64,000 bases of DNA from Cladopsammia gracilis (Eukaryota; Cnidaria; Anthozoa; Scleractinia; Dendrophylliidae): contig JAJGOT010000059.1 in the NCBI GenBank assembly GCA_022457155.1, positions 1 to 64,000 on the forward strand. Reading direction: 5' to 3'. This document shows, one piece after another, positions 11,701 through 21,588 of the stretch; the stretch's first letter is position 1; every line of letters starts with the position of its first letter. The position numbers and the translations under genes were made by a program. A model generated the notes under the pieces. That model saw only the letters and a program-made list of their open reading frames with translations, was not told where the DNA came from and searched no databases.

Positions 11701-14700
11701 GGGGGGGGGGGGGGGGGGGATTCCGAGTACAAAAAAGACTACCTAAAATTTAACATAAGGCAATTATGCACCCAGCCCTTCAAATGGTGCTTACAAAAGC
11801 ACTGCTGAAGAGGTTTCATTTGAATGGTCACACCACAGGGTTTCACTAACAACTCAATAGTTAGAACAACATGTCTCCATACTTGACTCTGGGAGTGACA
11901 GCCGGTAAACTACTTGTGATGTTGTCTTTTATGTACCAGGGTTTAAGGAATGACTTCAAAGCTGCCATGGAAAAGATTGATCAGGAATATTTAGCAGAGT
12001 TGATCAAACAACAGGTATGTCTGCAGTTTGATTAGTTTTCACAAACTAATCAAACACTTTCATTGTCAAGTGCTACACAGCTCTGTAGACTCTCTGTAAG
12101 AGGTAAAAAAACATACACAGCTGAAGTAAAAATGATTTTCTGTAGGGTGGTGAGGAACAAAGTAATGAAAGTGAGGGATCATCGCAAGCTGAAGAAGATG
12201 GAACAACTCTTGAAGATATCAAGGTAAATTATTGACTAGATTTTGTCTCATTTATCTTAGCTGATGCATTATTGCAGAATTTGCAAGTGAAATCTGCAGG
12301 ACGCACGGATACCATAGCTAAGTGTATCGACCACATTTAATAGCCTGTCTGTTGTCTTCCATTTGAGGTAGACCAGTTTATGTTAAGATATACACATTTA
12401 TGAAGATTTCTGCAAAAAATTAATTGTAAAATGTAACCATATTAAATTTATGCAAATTTTACCATAAATTTCCTTGTAATGTAATGTTAGTTGCAATTTT
12501 GTTGTTCCTTTTAAAAGTGGTGTTTACATTTTATTATTAAATTTTGCTTTTTGGCTTTTCAGACTTTGGCCACAAACATGGGAAAAGGAGATGAAAATTT
12601 GGATCAAGATGTTATTTTAAAGTTTATACAGGTTAGCTTATTGGAGTTCTTTTTATTCAAGTTAATCATTGTCTTGCAGTGCAGTTTTTGCATTTTGGCA
12701 TTTGTTTTGAGTACAAAATTCTGCTTTCCCCAGTTCCTTCTTCATCTCTGGGCAAAGGATTACAAAACAAGATCAGATGACAGTAACAGGAGCTTGGAGG
12801 TAAATCAAATAACTCTTTCCGCATCAGATTTCTCCTTTCGTCCATGCTTACTCAATCAAAGAGGTCTTGAGAATTAAGGATATGATCACCCAAGATGAAT
12901 TCTCTTGATAATTTTAACAACTATTTCCCACTACTTCTATAAGAAATGTACATGTACAGTATGGGCACAAGGAAGGAAAATTTGTTTTTCGATATTGGGC
13001 TTGAAGTTATATAAATGTTAAATGTATTCTCAAGTCCTCCTTGCAGCTTTTTATTTCAGATAGTAGTACCTGTAATTGATTTTAACCCTAAGCTTCAACA
13101 GTGATCAGCCTCAAAGTTCTCCTTGCAATATCAATGCTTAATCAATCAGAGGTTATGAGAATTAAGGATATGATCACCCAAGGTTTATTGCCTTGGGTTT
13201 TACAATTTCTCCCCACAACTACTAACATATAGGGACAAGAATAAAGAATATTTATTTTGATATTGTGGATGAATTTTTTAAAGGTTAAGTCCAGTAGAAT
13301 ATGAAGGCTTTAGGCTTTTTGTTTCACCTGATGCTTTAAAATATCAGAATTGTACTGTATTAGAAACATATTTCTTGTTTTAATTCATTGCAGGCAAAAT
13401 TGTCGGGTGCCACTCAAAGTCAGACAGAATCATATCTGAAGCCATTGTTGAGAAAACTAAAACATAAGGTAATCATTGCTTCTTTTCATAAAAATGTGGA
13501 CGATGCAGAGGTTGAGTGCATCCAAGTTTTTTGGGAACTCTACAAATCTTAGTTACACAAACAAACAAAAAATCCAAATAAATAATATACTGGTACATGT
13601 GAACAGTTAAATGGGACATGAAAACCCATGTGAAGCACCCTGAAATTTAAAATAAAAACCAGTCAATAAGTGAGAAAAAACTTGTCCATCTGATAGGGGC
13701 AGTCATGGGATGACGACAATGTACAGATCATATGCCACCAAATATTGATCTTAATAATGATGAATAGTTCCTAGAAAAAAAACTTAAATGTGTGAGGCTG
13801 TAAAGGCTACTGGGCAGTGCAGTTTTATAAACAAAGTTCCAGAGCACGGGGGGGCAATTCAGTTAAAGTAGGAGGCTTGAAAAGAGCTAGTTTTACGGGA
13901 TGGAACTTTAAGCATCAGACTAGGGTTATTACAAAGACTGGTATGGCTATGACCAACAAAGGAAACAAAATAAAAAAATTCAGGCTGTACATAAAAACTG
14001 TAAAGGCCCGAACACATGGTGCAACATTTTTTTTTGCAACATTGCACGCAACAAGATTTTTTGGGGGTGTCACACGATGCAATTTGTAGTGTTTAAAGCC
14101 AACATCAACATACAGCTACTTTCTTGATGAATTTCCTTATTCTCATCACCTGTCTGCCTGACAGTGTACTGTTGTTATACTGGGAGAACTTAAACCTTAA
14201 TCACAGCTTTATATGCTTTATATACTCCTAACAGAAAACCCCAAGAGACATCCTTGGATCTCTAACCAGTATCATCATGAGTCTGCTAGAAAGAGAATAT
14301 GTCAAGGTAGAAATAAGTATAATGTTTTTGTTTCATGCAAAACCACAGAAACTCTAATTCATGCATTAATCTCAAGTCAACTAGACTATTGAAATAGCTT
14401 ATTATTTCGAATGCTGCAATTACAATAATACTTAAATTGCAAAGGGTTCAGAACACAGCAGCTAGGCTTATCTGTAACAAGCTACCAAAGTTTAGTCACA
14501 TCACTTCTGTTCTGTACAATCTTCACTGGTCGGTTACCCTTACACACACATTAAAAAAAAACCTTGATAATGTCAAAGTATTTCACCATTCAATCACTGC
14601 TCTGGTGCTTTGAAAAAGTTAAATTATCTCCTTCATCTGTTGTTTTGCAGGCAAATGATTCATATCTTCAGATGGCGATTGGAAATGCTCCTTGGCCCAT

Positions 14701-15693
14701 TGGAGTAACAATGGTAGGAATTCACGCAAGAACAGGAAGAGAAAAGATCTTTGCACAGAATGTGGCTCGTATCCTTTTTCCCTGTACAACACTGTGCCTG
14801 TGTGTAACACGCCCATTTGAAGTTTAAAATGCTTCCTGTCAAAGTAATGTGTCTTAGTGAAAGCCTCAGGAAACTAACTTTATAAGGTTGTTGTTATCTT
14901 TGTGATAAGGATTCGTAGTAGTGTTAAATGTAAATATTAAGTTCCAGGTTTAACATGTCCATTGTAAAGTTCAGGATTTTTTTGTATTTCTTTAACTCCA
15001 TATTTAATCAGATGTTCTCAATGATGAAACACAAAGAAAGTACATCCAGGTAAAATTGTTACTGTTTAATTTTCTCACTCCCTGGATTTCAAACCAACTT
15101 GTACAGCATAAAAAAAACATCACCAAAGGAAGGTACTGCGCAGTAGTTTTCATTTGGATAGTCGGATTTCATCCACAGGATTTCATCCACAGACTCAAAA
15201 AGTTAGAAACACCTTGTACAGCATAATAAACAGCACCACAGGAAAGTACTGCTCAATAGCTTTCATTTGAATGGTTACACTTTAGGATTTCATCCACAGA
15301 CTCAAAAGTTAGAAACACCTTGTACAGCATAATAAACAGCACCACAGGAAAGTACTGCTCAATAGCTTTCATTTGAATGGTTACACTTTAGGATTTCATC
15401 CAGACTCAAAAGTTAGAACCACCATGTACAGCATAATAAACAGCACCACAGGAAGGTACTGCTCAGTAGATTTCATTTGAATGGTCACATACATGTAAAG
15501 ATCATTTTTATAATTATTATTACTTTAGAATTTAATTCAAAGATTTAAAATGTACAACCACGTTAGATGATATTTTCATTGTTTGGCCCTCATATTACTT
15601 CCATTTCAGGGCTTGAAACGTCTGATGACATTTTGCCAGAAAAAGTTTCCCGCTGATCCATCAAAGTCTGTGGAATACAATGCTGTTAAGTGA
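8725..15693 (+). CDS. PRPF18: Pre-mRNA-splicing factor 18, complete
   Basis: Second-step spliceosome factor, associated with U5 snRNP and needed for 3' splice-site selection and exon ligation in the nucleus. Fifteen coding exons: 8725-8790, 9675-9743, 10177-10197, 10284-10385, 10613-10692, 11473-11506, 11940-12014, 12146-12223, 12563-12631, 12734-12799, 13394-13468, 14235-14306, 14651-14768, 15012-15049 and 15610-15693. They sum to 1047 nt, 348 residues plus TGA; the human protein is about 342. Family blocks include the PRP4-like [15 protein letters not shown] in the N-terminal half and, in the C-terminal Prp18 helical domain, [18 protein letters not shown], the near-invariant loop. I chose ATG 8725 because [14 protein letters not shown] aligns with the family start; the frame stays open upstream but that part is unlike the protein. 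The intron after 14768 has U12-type signals. Introns carry SINE and MITE debris. Confidence 0.96.
9255..9470 (+). repeat. tRNA-derived SINE-like remnant in PRPF18 intron 1
   Basis: A stretch with tRNA-promoter-like spacing: TTGGTAGAGTGATAG resembles a degenerate A box, and GGTCGAGGGTTTCAATCTC resembles a B box with the GTTC core changed. It is followed by a non-tRNA body. It lacks a clean cloverleaf, so it is more likely a SINE remnant than a tRNA gene. Confidence 0.4.
10785..11045 (+). mobile_element. SINE copy (5'-truncated) in PRPF18 intron 5
   Basis: Matches the reverse complement of the element at 17468-17766 over most of its length. Shared blocks include GACTTTCAACCTGAAGGTC, GTGGTTCGA (B-box-like), CAGGTGTATAAATGGGTA and CATCCCATCCAGGGGGGAG. 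The tRNA-like head is incomplete here. A partial direct repeat of flanking sequence follows at about 11080-11160. Confidence 0.75.
11698..11719 (+). repeat. Poly-G tract, 22 bases
   Basis: Uninterrupted G run within PRPF18 intron 6, after a T-rich stretch. No inverted C-tract partner lies nearby, so it is not obviously an end of the G/C-tract transposon family. Confidence 0.9.
11785..11905 (-). repeat. Degenerate copy of the 105-bp-unit repeat family
   Basis: Contains AGTGCTTTTG-, CTGAAGAGGTTTCATTTGAA- and GACTCTGGGAGTGA-like blocks in the same order and orientation as the larger copies at 24627-25013 and 33678-34507. One unit only. It lies just before the acceptor of PRPF18 exon 7. Confidence 0.7.
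13998..14090. repeat. Small inverted-repeat fragment with GCAAC/GTTGC motifs
   Basis: The stretch holds AGGCCCGAACACATGGTGC, then repeated GCAACATT and GCAACAAGA blocks, and ends with GTCACACGATGCAA. This composition resembles the larger palindromic element at 26383-26689. It is probably a decayed non-autonomous transposon in PRPF18 intron 11. Confidence 0.4.
14769..15011 (+). promoter_or_regulatory. U12-type (minor spliceosome) intron in PRPF18
   Basis: The donor reads GTATCCTTT immediately after the exon, the U12 GT-AG consensus. A branch-site candidate TTCTTTAAC lies at 14988-14996, about 15 bases before the acceptor AG at 15010-15011, which is the short spacing typical of U12 introns. 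The intron falls within a His codon, between VA and VLNDETQ. Donors of the other introns in this window look U2-type. Confidence 0.8.
15100..15490 (-). repeat. Tandem array of the ~105-bp repeat unit in PRPF18 intron 14
   Basis: About three and a half direct units, each containing CTTGTACAGCATAATAAACA, AGTACTGCTCAATAG, CATTTGAATGGT and CATCCACAGACTCAAAA. They are the reverse complement of the array at 17316-18600. Adjacent units are nearly identical, so the amplification appears recent. Confidence 0.9.
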
Positions 15694-16606
15694 TGAACAT
15701 CAGAAAAGACAAATCATACATCAACATGATATGAAAGAAAGAAGCCCTGGTCTTGAAAGTGCTTGGTCTACAATAGAATTCTTTAAAGCATGACTTGGAA
15801 TATAAACATCTGTTGCTATTTGCTATTACAGATTTGCTCATGGATGTACTGTTATGACTTTGTCTTACATATTCAGCTCTCGTTACAAGTACCAAGGGTA
15901 TTTGCCAAGCATTGTAGTTCCAGTACGGGAAAAGGAGAGGTCCTGGGAAGGAGTTTGGGCAATTTCTAGGCCCAGTCTCTCGGCATTCTCTTCCTCTCAC
16001 AGCACTAATACAAACACCTCTTTATGACGGACAGTTCTGACTCTTGGTCCTGAAGCAAAATTTGTGCAATCCCTACCTCTGTAATACAGATGCTTAGGTT
16101 TGACCCTTTGGTGTCTACATTGAGGAGGTTTGACTGAACAAGCTAAATATCAGAAGAAGAAAAAACATCTTTCATCCCTGTAGTCAACCGCAAATATTAT
16201 TGATTGATCAAATAAATAACAGCATAACGCATTTTTGTGCTCAGACTATTAACTTAAATATATTGTATAACACACTTATTATCCCATCTTGTTCAACTCC
16301 CCCATTACATTACATATTATTATAAAATTAAAGAAAACAGTTATTTCTAATTAGCCTCCTTGTCATTCTGAGCTTGTTTGTGATTTCTAGTTTATCCAAT
16401 ACAGACAGACACCCCTATAAGGCGGGCATCTTTCTGAGACAGACATTAAAATTATCATTGGCTAGTTCTGGCTGAATTTCACTTTTTCGTCTGTAATCAA
16501 ACTCTCTATAACCTCTCTGTGAAGATAAATTCATGTATTCATGTGTGTTGAGATATTTTTGCATGGTGGGAGACATCCTTGTATATTAAAATTAAATCTT
16601 ATTGTA
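15694..16606. other. PRPF18 3' flank and tail-to-tail intergenic region
   Basis: A candidate AATAAA for PRPF18 lies at 16211-16216. The gene on the other strand ends at 16607, so the two genes converge. A reverse-oriented single copy of the sequence that forms the minisatellite at 36841-37800 is visible at about 16397-16521 (GGCTGAATTTCACTTT, CTGTAATCAAACT, ATAACCTCTCT). No other gene is seen. Confidence 0.6.
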
Positions 16607-19600
16607 TTATCGATAACTAAATTTTAACTTTGCCACGAGCATCATGTGATCTGAAGGAAACATCTCCTCTGGGATTCTACCATTCACAGTTTCTAATGTG
16701 TCGCTGAATGACGCCATTGTAATAAAGTAAAGTGAAACAATCAAAGCAATCACAGCCAATCCAGACATTCTATTTGAACATAAGAAGAGAATTCTGGAAT
16801 GCAATCTTCCTGTCCTAACCATAAACTTGGTAATGAGAATCTTGAGAAGAATGTACATAAGAAAGATTACTGAAGCTGTGTACAACAGACCAATAAATAT
16901 AAAGCTGTGGTAATGTTCTGCATCACATTCATAACAAAGAGGCAGTTCACAGTTATTTTTGTCACCTCCCTTAACGCAAACACCACAGCGACATGATGCA
17001 TGGGGTCCACAGTCTTGGTGACAGGAGTATTTGAAGCGTGGTCCAAGGGCTGTTTCTCTTGCCATGCGGAATGTTGTTTTCAGTCTCTGCCACTTATTTT
17101 GGAAGCTGTATTTTTGTTGGTAGATTTTTCCATCTCCAAGAAGTTCTGCAGAGATGACTTTAAGGCCAGTCAGGGATACCAAGATCCTGTCAGGACGACT
17201 CACTGGCCCTGGTTCAGGCTGCAAGATGAACGTTAAGCAACTGAACAAATATATGGTGCTGTTTATTATGCCATACATGGTGCTTCTAACTTTTAGAGTC
17301 TGTGAATGAAAATTTAAAGTGTGACCATTCAAATGAAAGCTACTGAGCAGTACTTTCCTGTGGTGCTGTTTATTACGCTGTGGAAGGTGGTTCTAACTTG
17401 TGAGTCTGTGGATAAAATCCTAAAATGTGACCATTCAAATGAAAGCTATTGAGCAGTACTTTCCTGTAAAGTAAAGTCGCACACCCGAGCCAGAAGGCTC
17501 ATAACGGCCGGAGCTTAAACCCGGTTTCTATAGCATGAAGCGACTAGGAATATTGCTACTCCCCCCTGGATGGGATGCTAGTCCATCGCAGGGTTACCCC
17601 CAGCATTTTGTCGCCGTTACCCATTTATACACCTGGGTGGAGAGAGACAGTGTGGAATAAAGTTTCTTGTCTAAGGAAACAACACGACGGCAGAGACCAG
17701 GCTTCGAACCACCGACCTTCAGGTTGAAAGTCCGACGCGCTAACCACTACACCACCGTGCCGCCCACAGTACTTTCCTGTGGTGCTGTTTATTATGCTGT
17801 ACAAGGTGGGTCTAACTTTTGAGTCTGTGGATGAAATCCTAAAATGTGACCATTCAAATGAAAGATACCAAGCAGTACTTTCCTGTGGTACTGTTTATTA
17901 TGCTGTACAAGGTGGTTCTAACTTTTGAGTCTGTGGATGAAATCCTAAAATGTGACCATTCAAATGAAAGCTACTGAGCAGTACTTTCCTGTGGTAATGT
18001 TTATTACGCTGTACAAGGTGGTTCTAACTTGTGAGTCTGTGGATAAAATCCTAAAATGTGACCATTCAAATGAAAGATACCAAGCAGTACTTTCCTGTGG
18101 TGCTGTTTATTACGCTGTACAAGGTGGTTCTAACTTGTGAGTCTGTGGATAAAATCCTAAAATGTGACCATTCAAATGAAAGCTACCAAGCAGTACTCTC
18201 CAGTGGTGCTGTTTATGTAATGTTTACTGCATGAGCGGGAGTGTTGTATCGGCCTATACAATCATGAGCCGAAGGCGAGTGAATGTATAGTGCCGACACA
18301 ACACAGACGCAAATGTAGTAAACAACTTGTGAAATTCACATTCACATGTAAATTAGATACAACCACTTGTGAGTTGTATCTGGAATGCAAATTGATACAA
18401 CCACTCGTGAGTTGTATCAAGATTGTATCGGCCTATACAGGGTAATCATGTGATTGGAATGGTTCATTTCTATTTGTTAGTACCCTTATGAATTATTAAT
18501 AAATATGCTGTACAAGGTGGTTCTACCTTTTCAGTCTGTGGATAAAATCCTAAAGCGGACCATTCAAATGAAAGCTACTGAGCAGTACTTCCTTATGGTC
18601 CTATTAGTTTTTTTCAAAATTTAACAAAACAGAATTTGGAGCTTTTTTGTTTAATTTGAACGAGGCAACTTTTAGTGGATTATAGAAGCACAACATACCA
18701 TGTTACTGAATGTGTATCCTGCATTGCCTCCATTTGCCGTCACCCAGGCATCCACAAAACCATAACCATGACTAGAATCCTGGGGTTCAAAATAGTGTAT
18801 GGGGTGGCAAGAGCCGTCCTTGTCAAATGATCCTTTCATTATTCCATTTACTGGCCAAGGAAAGTCATTGTAGGCATTAAAATCTCCAATTAACACTGAA
18901 CGTTCACTTCCCATGGATGCAACATAGTTGACAATGTCAACTGCATTTTCACACTGTTGAGCTTTGTCATATGATAAATGTACGACAGTTACGTCAAATT
19001 CATCTCCGGCAACATCAACTTGGGCATGAATAAGAATTCTCTTGTTCTTATCAGGGCTTGCTTTGCCGACTGTAAGATTGACAACATGACTTAATATTAT
19101 GGGATGTTTACTAAGCAGGCCAAGTCCCTCCTTTTCCCACCCCGGTGGTTCTTTCAGGCCCAGTGGAGGGGTTACCATGCCAACAGGGTGATAAATCAAG
19201 TGTTTGTACTGTGGAATTAACTTTTGAAGTTCTGTTAGTTGGTTTCTTTGGTCCTTTGCGTCAGATCGCACCTCCTGAAAACCAATCACATCTGGACTGG
19301 CTTTTTTAATCTGTAAACAAATAAGAACAAACATTTATTTTGTTCTTATGACATAATTTCCTATATTAACCCTTTCACTCCCAGAGTCAATTATGGAGAC
19401 ATGTAGTGTAGCTCTAACTTTTAAGTCTGTGGACGAAATCCTATGGTGTGACCATTCAAATGAAACCTCCTCGACAGTACTTTTGCATGGTACCACTTGT
19501 TCTTCGATATTTTACAAAATGAAATTTAGGATTTAGTTTTTGGCACTCTTGGGTGTTAAAGGGTTGATTTACCCTGCCCCAGACCCCCCTGCCCCTGCCC

Positions 19601-20917
19601 CCCCCTTCCCCCCTCTCCCCGCCCTCTGCCCAACCCCCCTTCCCCTTTTTCCTCTGCCCCTCCCTAGACTACGAGCAGTCTCTCTATTCCAGCTTAGTCC
19701 GTCGAGCGAGAAACTAAAAAAACATTAGCGAACGGATAATGGCCGCGCCTGCCTCGCCCCCAGTTTTGCACGGCCATTATCTGTTTGCTAATGTTTTTTT
19801 AGTTTCTCACTTGACAGACTAAGCTGGAAAAGAGAGACTACTCGTAGTCTAGCCCCTCCCATGCCCCTCCCCCCTCTCCAGAAAAGATAAACCACCAGTT
19901 TATTTTACCTGTTGCAATATGATATGGGGAGAACATGATTCTTCACTGAGAGAGAATGACATAACTTTAATTCAAAAAAATTACTGAAATTTATTTTTTA
20001 AAAAACTGGAGGATTAAAAACAAAATCTGGAATTAGCTTATATAAAATTTAAAGAATAGAGCCACAACAGAGGCCATGTTTGTTTTTCTTGTACAGTTTC
20101 AATATTTAATTTACTTCACAATATATTGCTTTGTTTATGATCAATGGACCAAAGAGATTTAATACCAATGATATCTGTCTTTTTTGGGACCAGGTTCTAA
20201 TATTATTTATTCAAATAGTGAGAAAGAGACATAACAGAATTTGCTTATAAAATAAGCTTATCAGAAGACAAAAATTAAGAAAAACTATAACAGTTTCTTT
20301 TAACCTTTCATACTTTGGTTGTTTAACCTGTTGCGTTTATTAAGATATATATTGTAGTGAGAACCTTGCAGAATTCTTTGCAGAGAGAATAACACAATTT
20401 GATTCAAAGTTGCAATTTGTTATTTTAGGAGACTGCAAGAATGTTGAAATAAGCTAGAATGGGGATTTTGCAGGCAAACGTGTAGACAGTCACGCCACGT
20501 TTTATTTTCTGAACAGCTTTAATATTTAATTTGCTGAACGGTATGTTGTTTGTTATGATCAATGGTGCAAAAATAACACCTTTAAATATTTACCTTTAAC
20601 CTGTGCAATTCTATTGTTCGAACAGTGGGAAAGAAAGAGAATTTACTGAATGGGAAGGCCGAGACGTTTTTAAATAAGTTAAAAAAAAAACGCTTCAACG
20701 AAAAAAAAAATTAAGCTTAAGTCTAGCTAGCAGAGAAAACGCACAAGAATTCAAGAATTACCATTTCTGCTATGTACTGTTTTCTTGTATCCCACTGAAA
20801 CATGACATTCCAGATATTGTAGCTGGCAATGGTTACGGTTTTTTGTCCTAAAACTTGACGATCGATGGAAAAAAATCCGTGAAAATATAACACGATAAAC
20901 ACAGTTCGCCACTCCAT
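16607..20917 (-). CDS. Secreted or membrane EEP-fold hydrolase with a membrane hairpin inserted in the catalytic domain
   Basis: Exons 20762-20917, 18699-19310 and 16607-17218 join in phase 0 to 459 residues. Residues 1-24 look like a signal peptide. The endonuclease/exonuclease/phosphatase motifs appear in order: YNIWN (33-37), FQEV with the metal-binding Glu (63-66), VVHLSYD (161-167), GDFNA (194-198), GYTF (250-253), RPDRIL (264-269) and SDH (445-447). Between RPDRIL and SDH sit a Cys-rich, EGF-like stretch (about 322-354), a hydrophobic helix (about 362-385), a basic loop (387-406) and a second helix (about 408-427). The basic loop predicts an inside turn, putting both catalytic parts on the extracellular or lumenal side. 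EEP proteins include nucleases, inositol phosphatases and sphingomyelinases; the substrate cannot be read from sequence. I do not recognise this architecture in a named family. Intron 1 and intron 2 contain many repeats. Confidence 0.85.
17468..17766 (-). mobile_element. tRNA-derived SINE, apparently full length
   Basis: On the minus strand the element begins GGGCGGCACGGTGGTGTAG, continues with an A-box-like TAGTGGTTAGCGCG and a B box GGTTCGAAGCC, then a non-tRNA body. It is flanked by a 14-bp direct repeat CAGTACTTTCCTGT at 17454-17467 and 17767-17780, a target-site duplication inside a unit of the 105-bp array. A related copy lies at 10785-11045. Confidence 0.9.
18221..18450. repeat. Palindromic AT-rich repeat with GTTGTATC motifs
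   Basis: Contains repeated and inverted GTATCGGCCTATACA, ACAACCACTTGTGAGTTGT and ACAACCACTCGTGAGTTGT segments, several of them individually palindromic. It interrupts the 105-bp unit array. It is probably another small inverted-repeat transposon. Confidence 0.6.
19367..19566 (+). mobile_element. MITE with AACCCTTTCACTCCCAGAGT-type ends, single internal unit
   Basis: The left end AACCCTTTCACTCCCAGAGT pairs with the right end ACTCTTGGGTGTTAAAGGGTT. The interior is one unit of the 105-bp repeat family (CTAACTTTTAAGTCTGTGGA, GTGACCATTCAAATGAAAC, CAGTACTTTTGCATGGTAC). This copy in EEP intron 1 shows that the repeat unit belongs to an inverted-repeat transposon. Larger relatives lie at 24627-25013, 33678-34507 and 62446-62775. 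Confidence 0.75.
19567..19663 (+). repeat. C-rich low-complexity tract
   Basis: CCCCTGCCC- and CCCTTCCC-like sequence next to the following inverted repeat; a shorter C-rich run follows at 19853-19880. Confidence 0.7.
19664..19852. mobile_element. Palindromic MITE with CTAGACTACGAG ends
   Basis: Two arms of about 75 bp read inward from CTAGACTACGAGCAGTCTC on the left and end with GACTACTCGTAGTCTAG on the right. They pair through AAACTAAAAAAACATTAGC and its complement, around a short GC-rich centre at about 19740-19770. No coding capacity. I recall similar sequence as a common dispersed repeat in corals. Confidence 0.8.
20093..20590. repeat. Diverged tandem duplication in EEP intron 1
   Basis: Blocks such as TTTAATATTTAATTTGCTGA / TTCAATATTTAATTTACTTC and TTATGATCAATGG recur about 420 bp apart, with further weak similarity between. 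This indicates an old duplication of about 0.4 kb. Confidence 0.5.
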
Positions 20918-21386
20918 GACGCCTTCTTGTTTGTTTTTGAGTATTGAGCAAGCGGTTTTAAGTGCAAGCGTCTGAGCACGTTATATAATATCACACCAAA
21001 TGTCTCGATCTTCGGGCTCTTCTGTCAGCGGTTAGTGGCTACATTGGGGTAGTTACGTGGTGTATGGAGACATATAGTGTAAGAGAAGAGACCTTACAAG
21101 TTGATTTGAACAGAGAAGACAATTGTTGATAGACAGCAGGTTGATTTTAAACCTGAGTAAAACCAAGGCCCTTCTGTTTGGAACCAGACTAAAGCTTGAA
21201 AATGTGTCATCTTTTAACATCAAGCTTTACAGCAAGTCCATCAAAAGGGTCTCAACATTTAACTTCCTGAGTGTATTAAATGCTTGATGAAAACCTTTCC
21301 TGGATAGAGTGTGTAGTAATAAAGTGAACAAGCGTTTAAGTTTGCTTGCCGAATCAGGTCATGTCTCACACTCAAGGCATCTAAAT

Positions 21387-21588
21387 TGGTCAGTGTAAAA
21401 CGCAGACTGCAGACCGGGGGTAAAATGCAGACTGAGGGTAAAATGCAGACTGCAGACTAGGGTTAGGGTTAGGGTTAGGGTTAGGGTTATTAATATTTTA
21501 TTTTACCCTCAGTCTGCATTTTACCCCTGGTCTGCAGTCTGCAGTCTGCATTTTACCCCCGGTTTGCAGTCTGCGTTTTACACTGACC
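21387..21588. mobile_element. Palindromic element with telomeric repeats at its centre
   Basis: The arms begin TGGTCAGTGTAAAACGCAG and end CTGCGTTTTACACTGACC, with internal alternation of CAGACTGCAGAC and TAAAATGCAGAC. At 21459-21488 lie five TAGGGT repeats, the metazoan telomere hexamer. A 10-bp direct repeat GCATCTAAAT flanks the element at 21377-21386 and 21589-21598. No coding capacity. Confidence 0.85.

Larger units (their letters stand above)
17316..18600 (+). repeat. Large array of the ~105-bp repeat unit in intron 2 of the EEP gene
   Basis: At least seven direct units. Each contains GTGACCATTCAAATGAAAG, GAGCAGTACTTTCCTGTGG, TGCTGTTTATTA, CTGTACAAGGTGGTTCTAAC and GAGTCTGTGGATAAAATCC. 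The array is broken by a SINE at 17468-17766 and by a palindromic segment at about 18221-18450; a final partial unit follows at 18507-18600. Units differ by a few bases. Short open frames within it are by-products. Confidence 0.93.

Noticed and set aside
13817..14089. 90-residue frame in PRPF18 intron 11
   Set aside because: It overlaps a repeat fragment, has no splice logic and would not continue PRPF18.
21130..21380. Retrotransposon reverse-transcriptase fragment
   Set aside because: Some LINE-like words appear (LSKTKALLFGT) but there are stops and too little sequence to support a separate element call.
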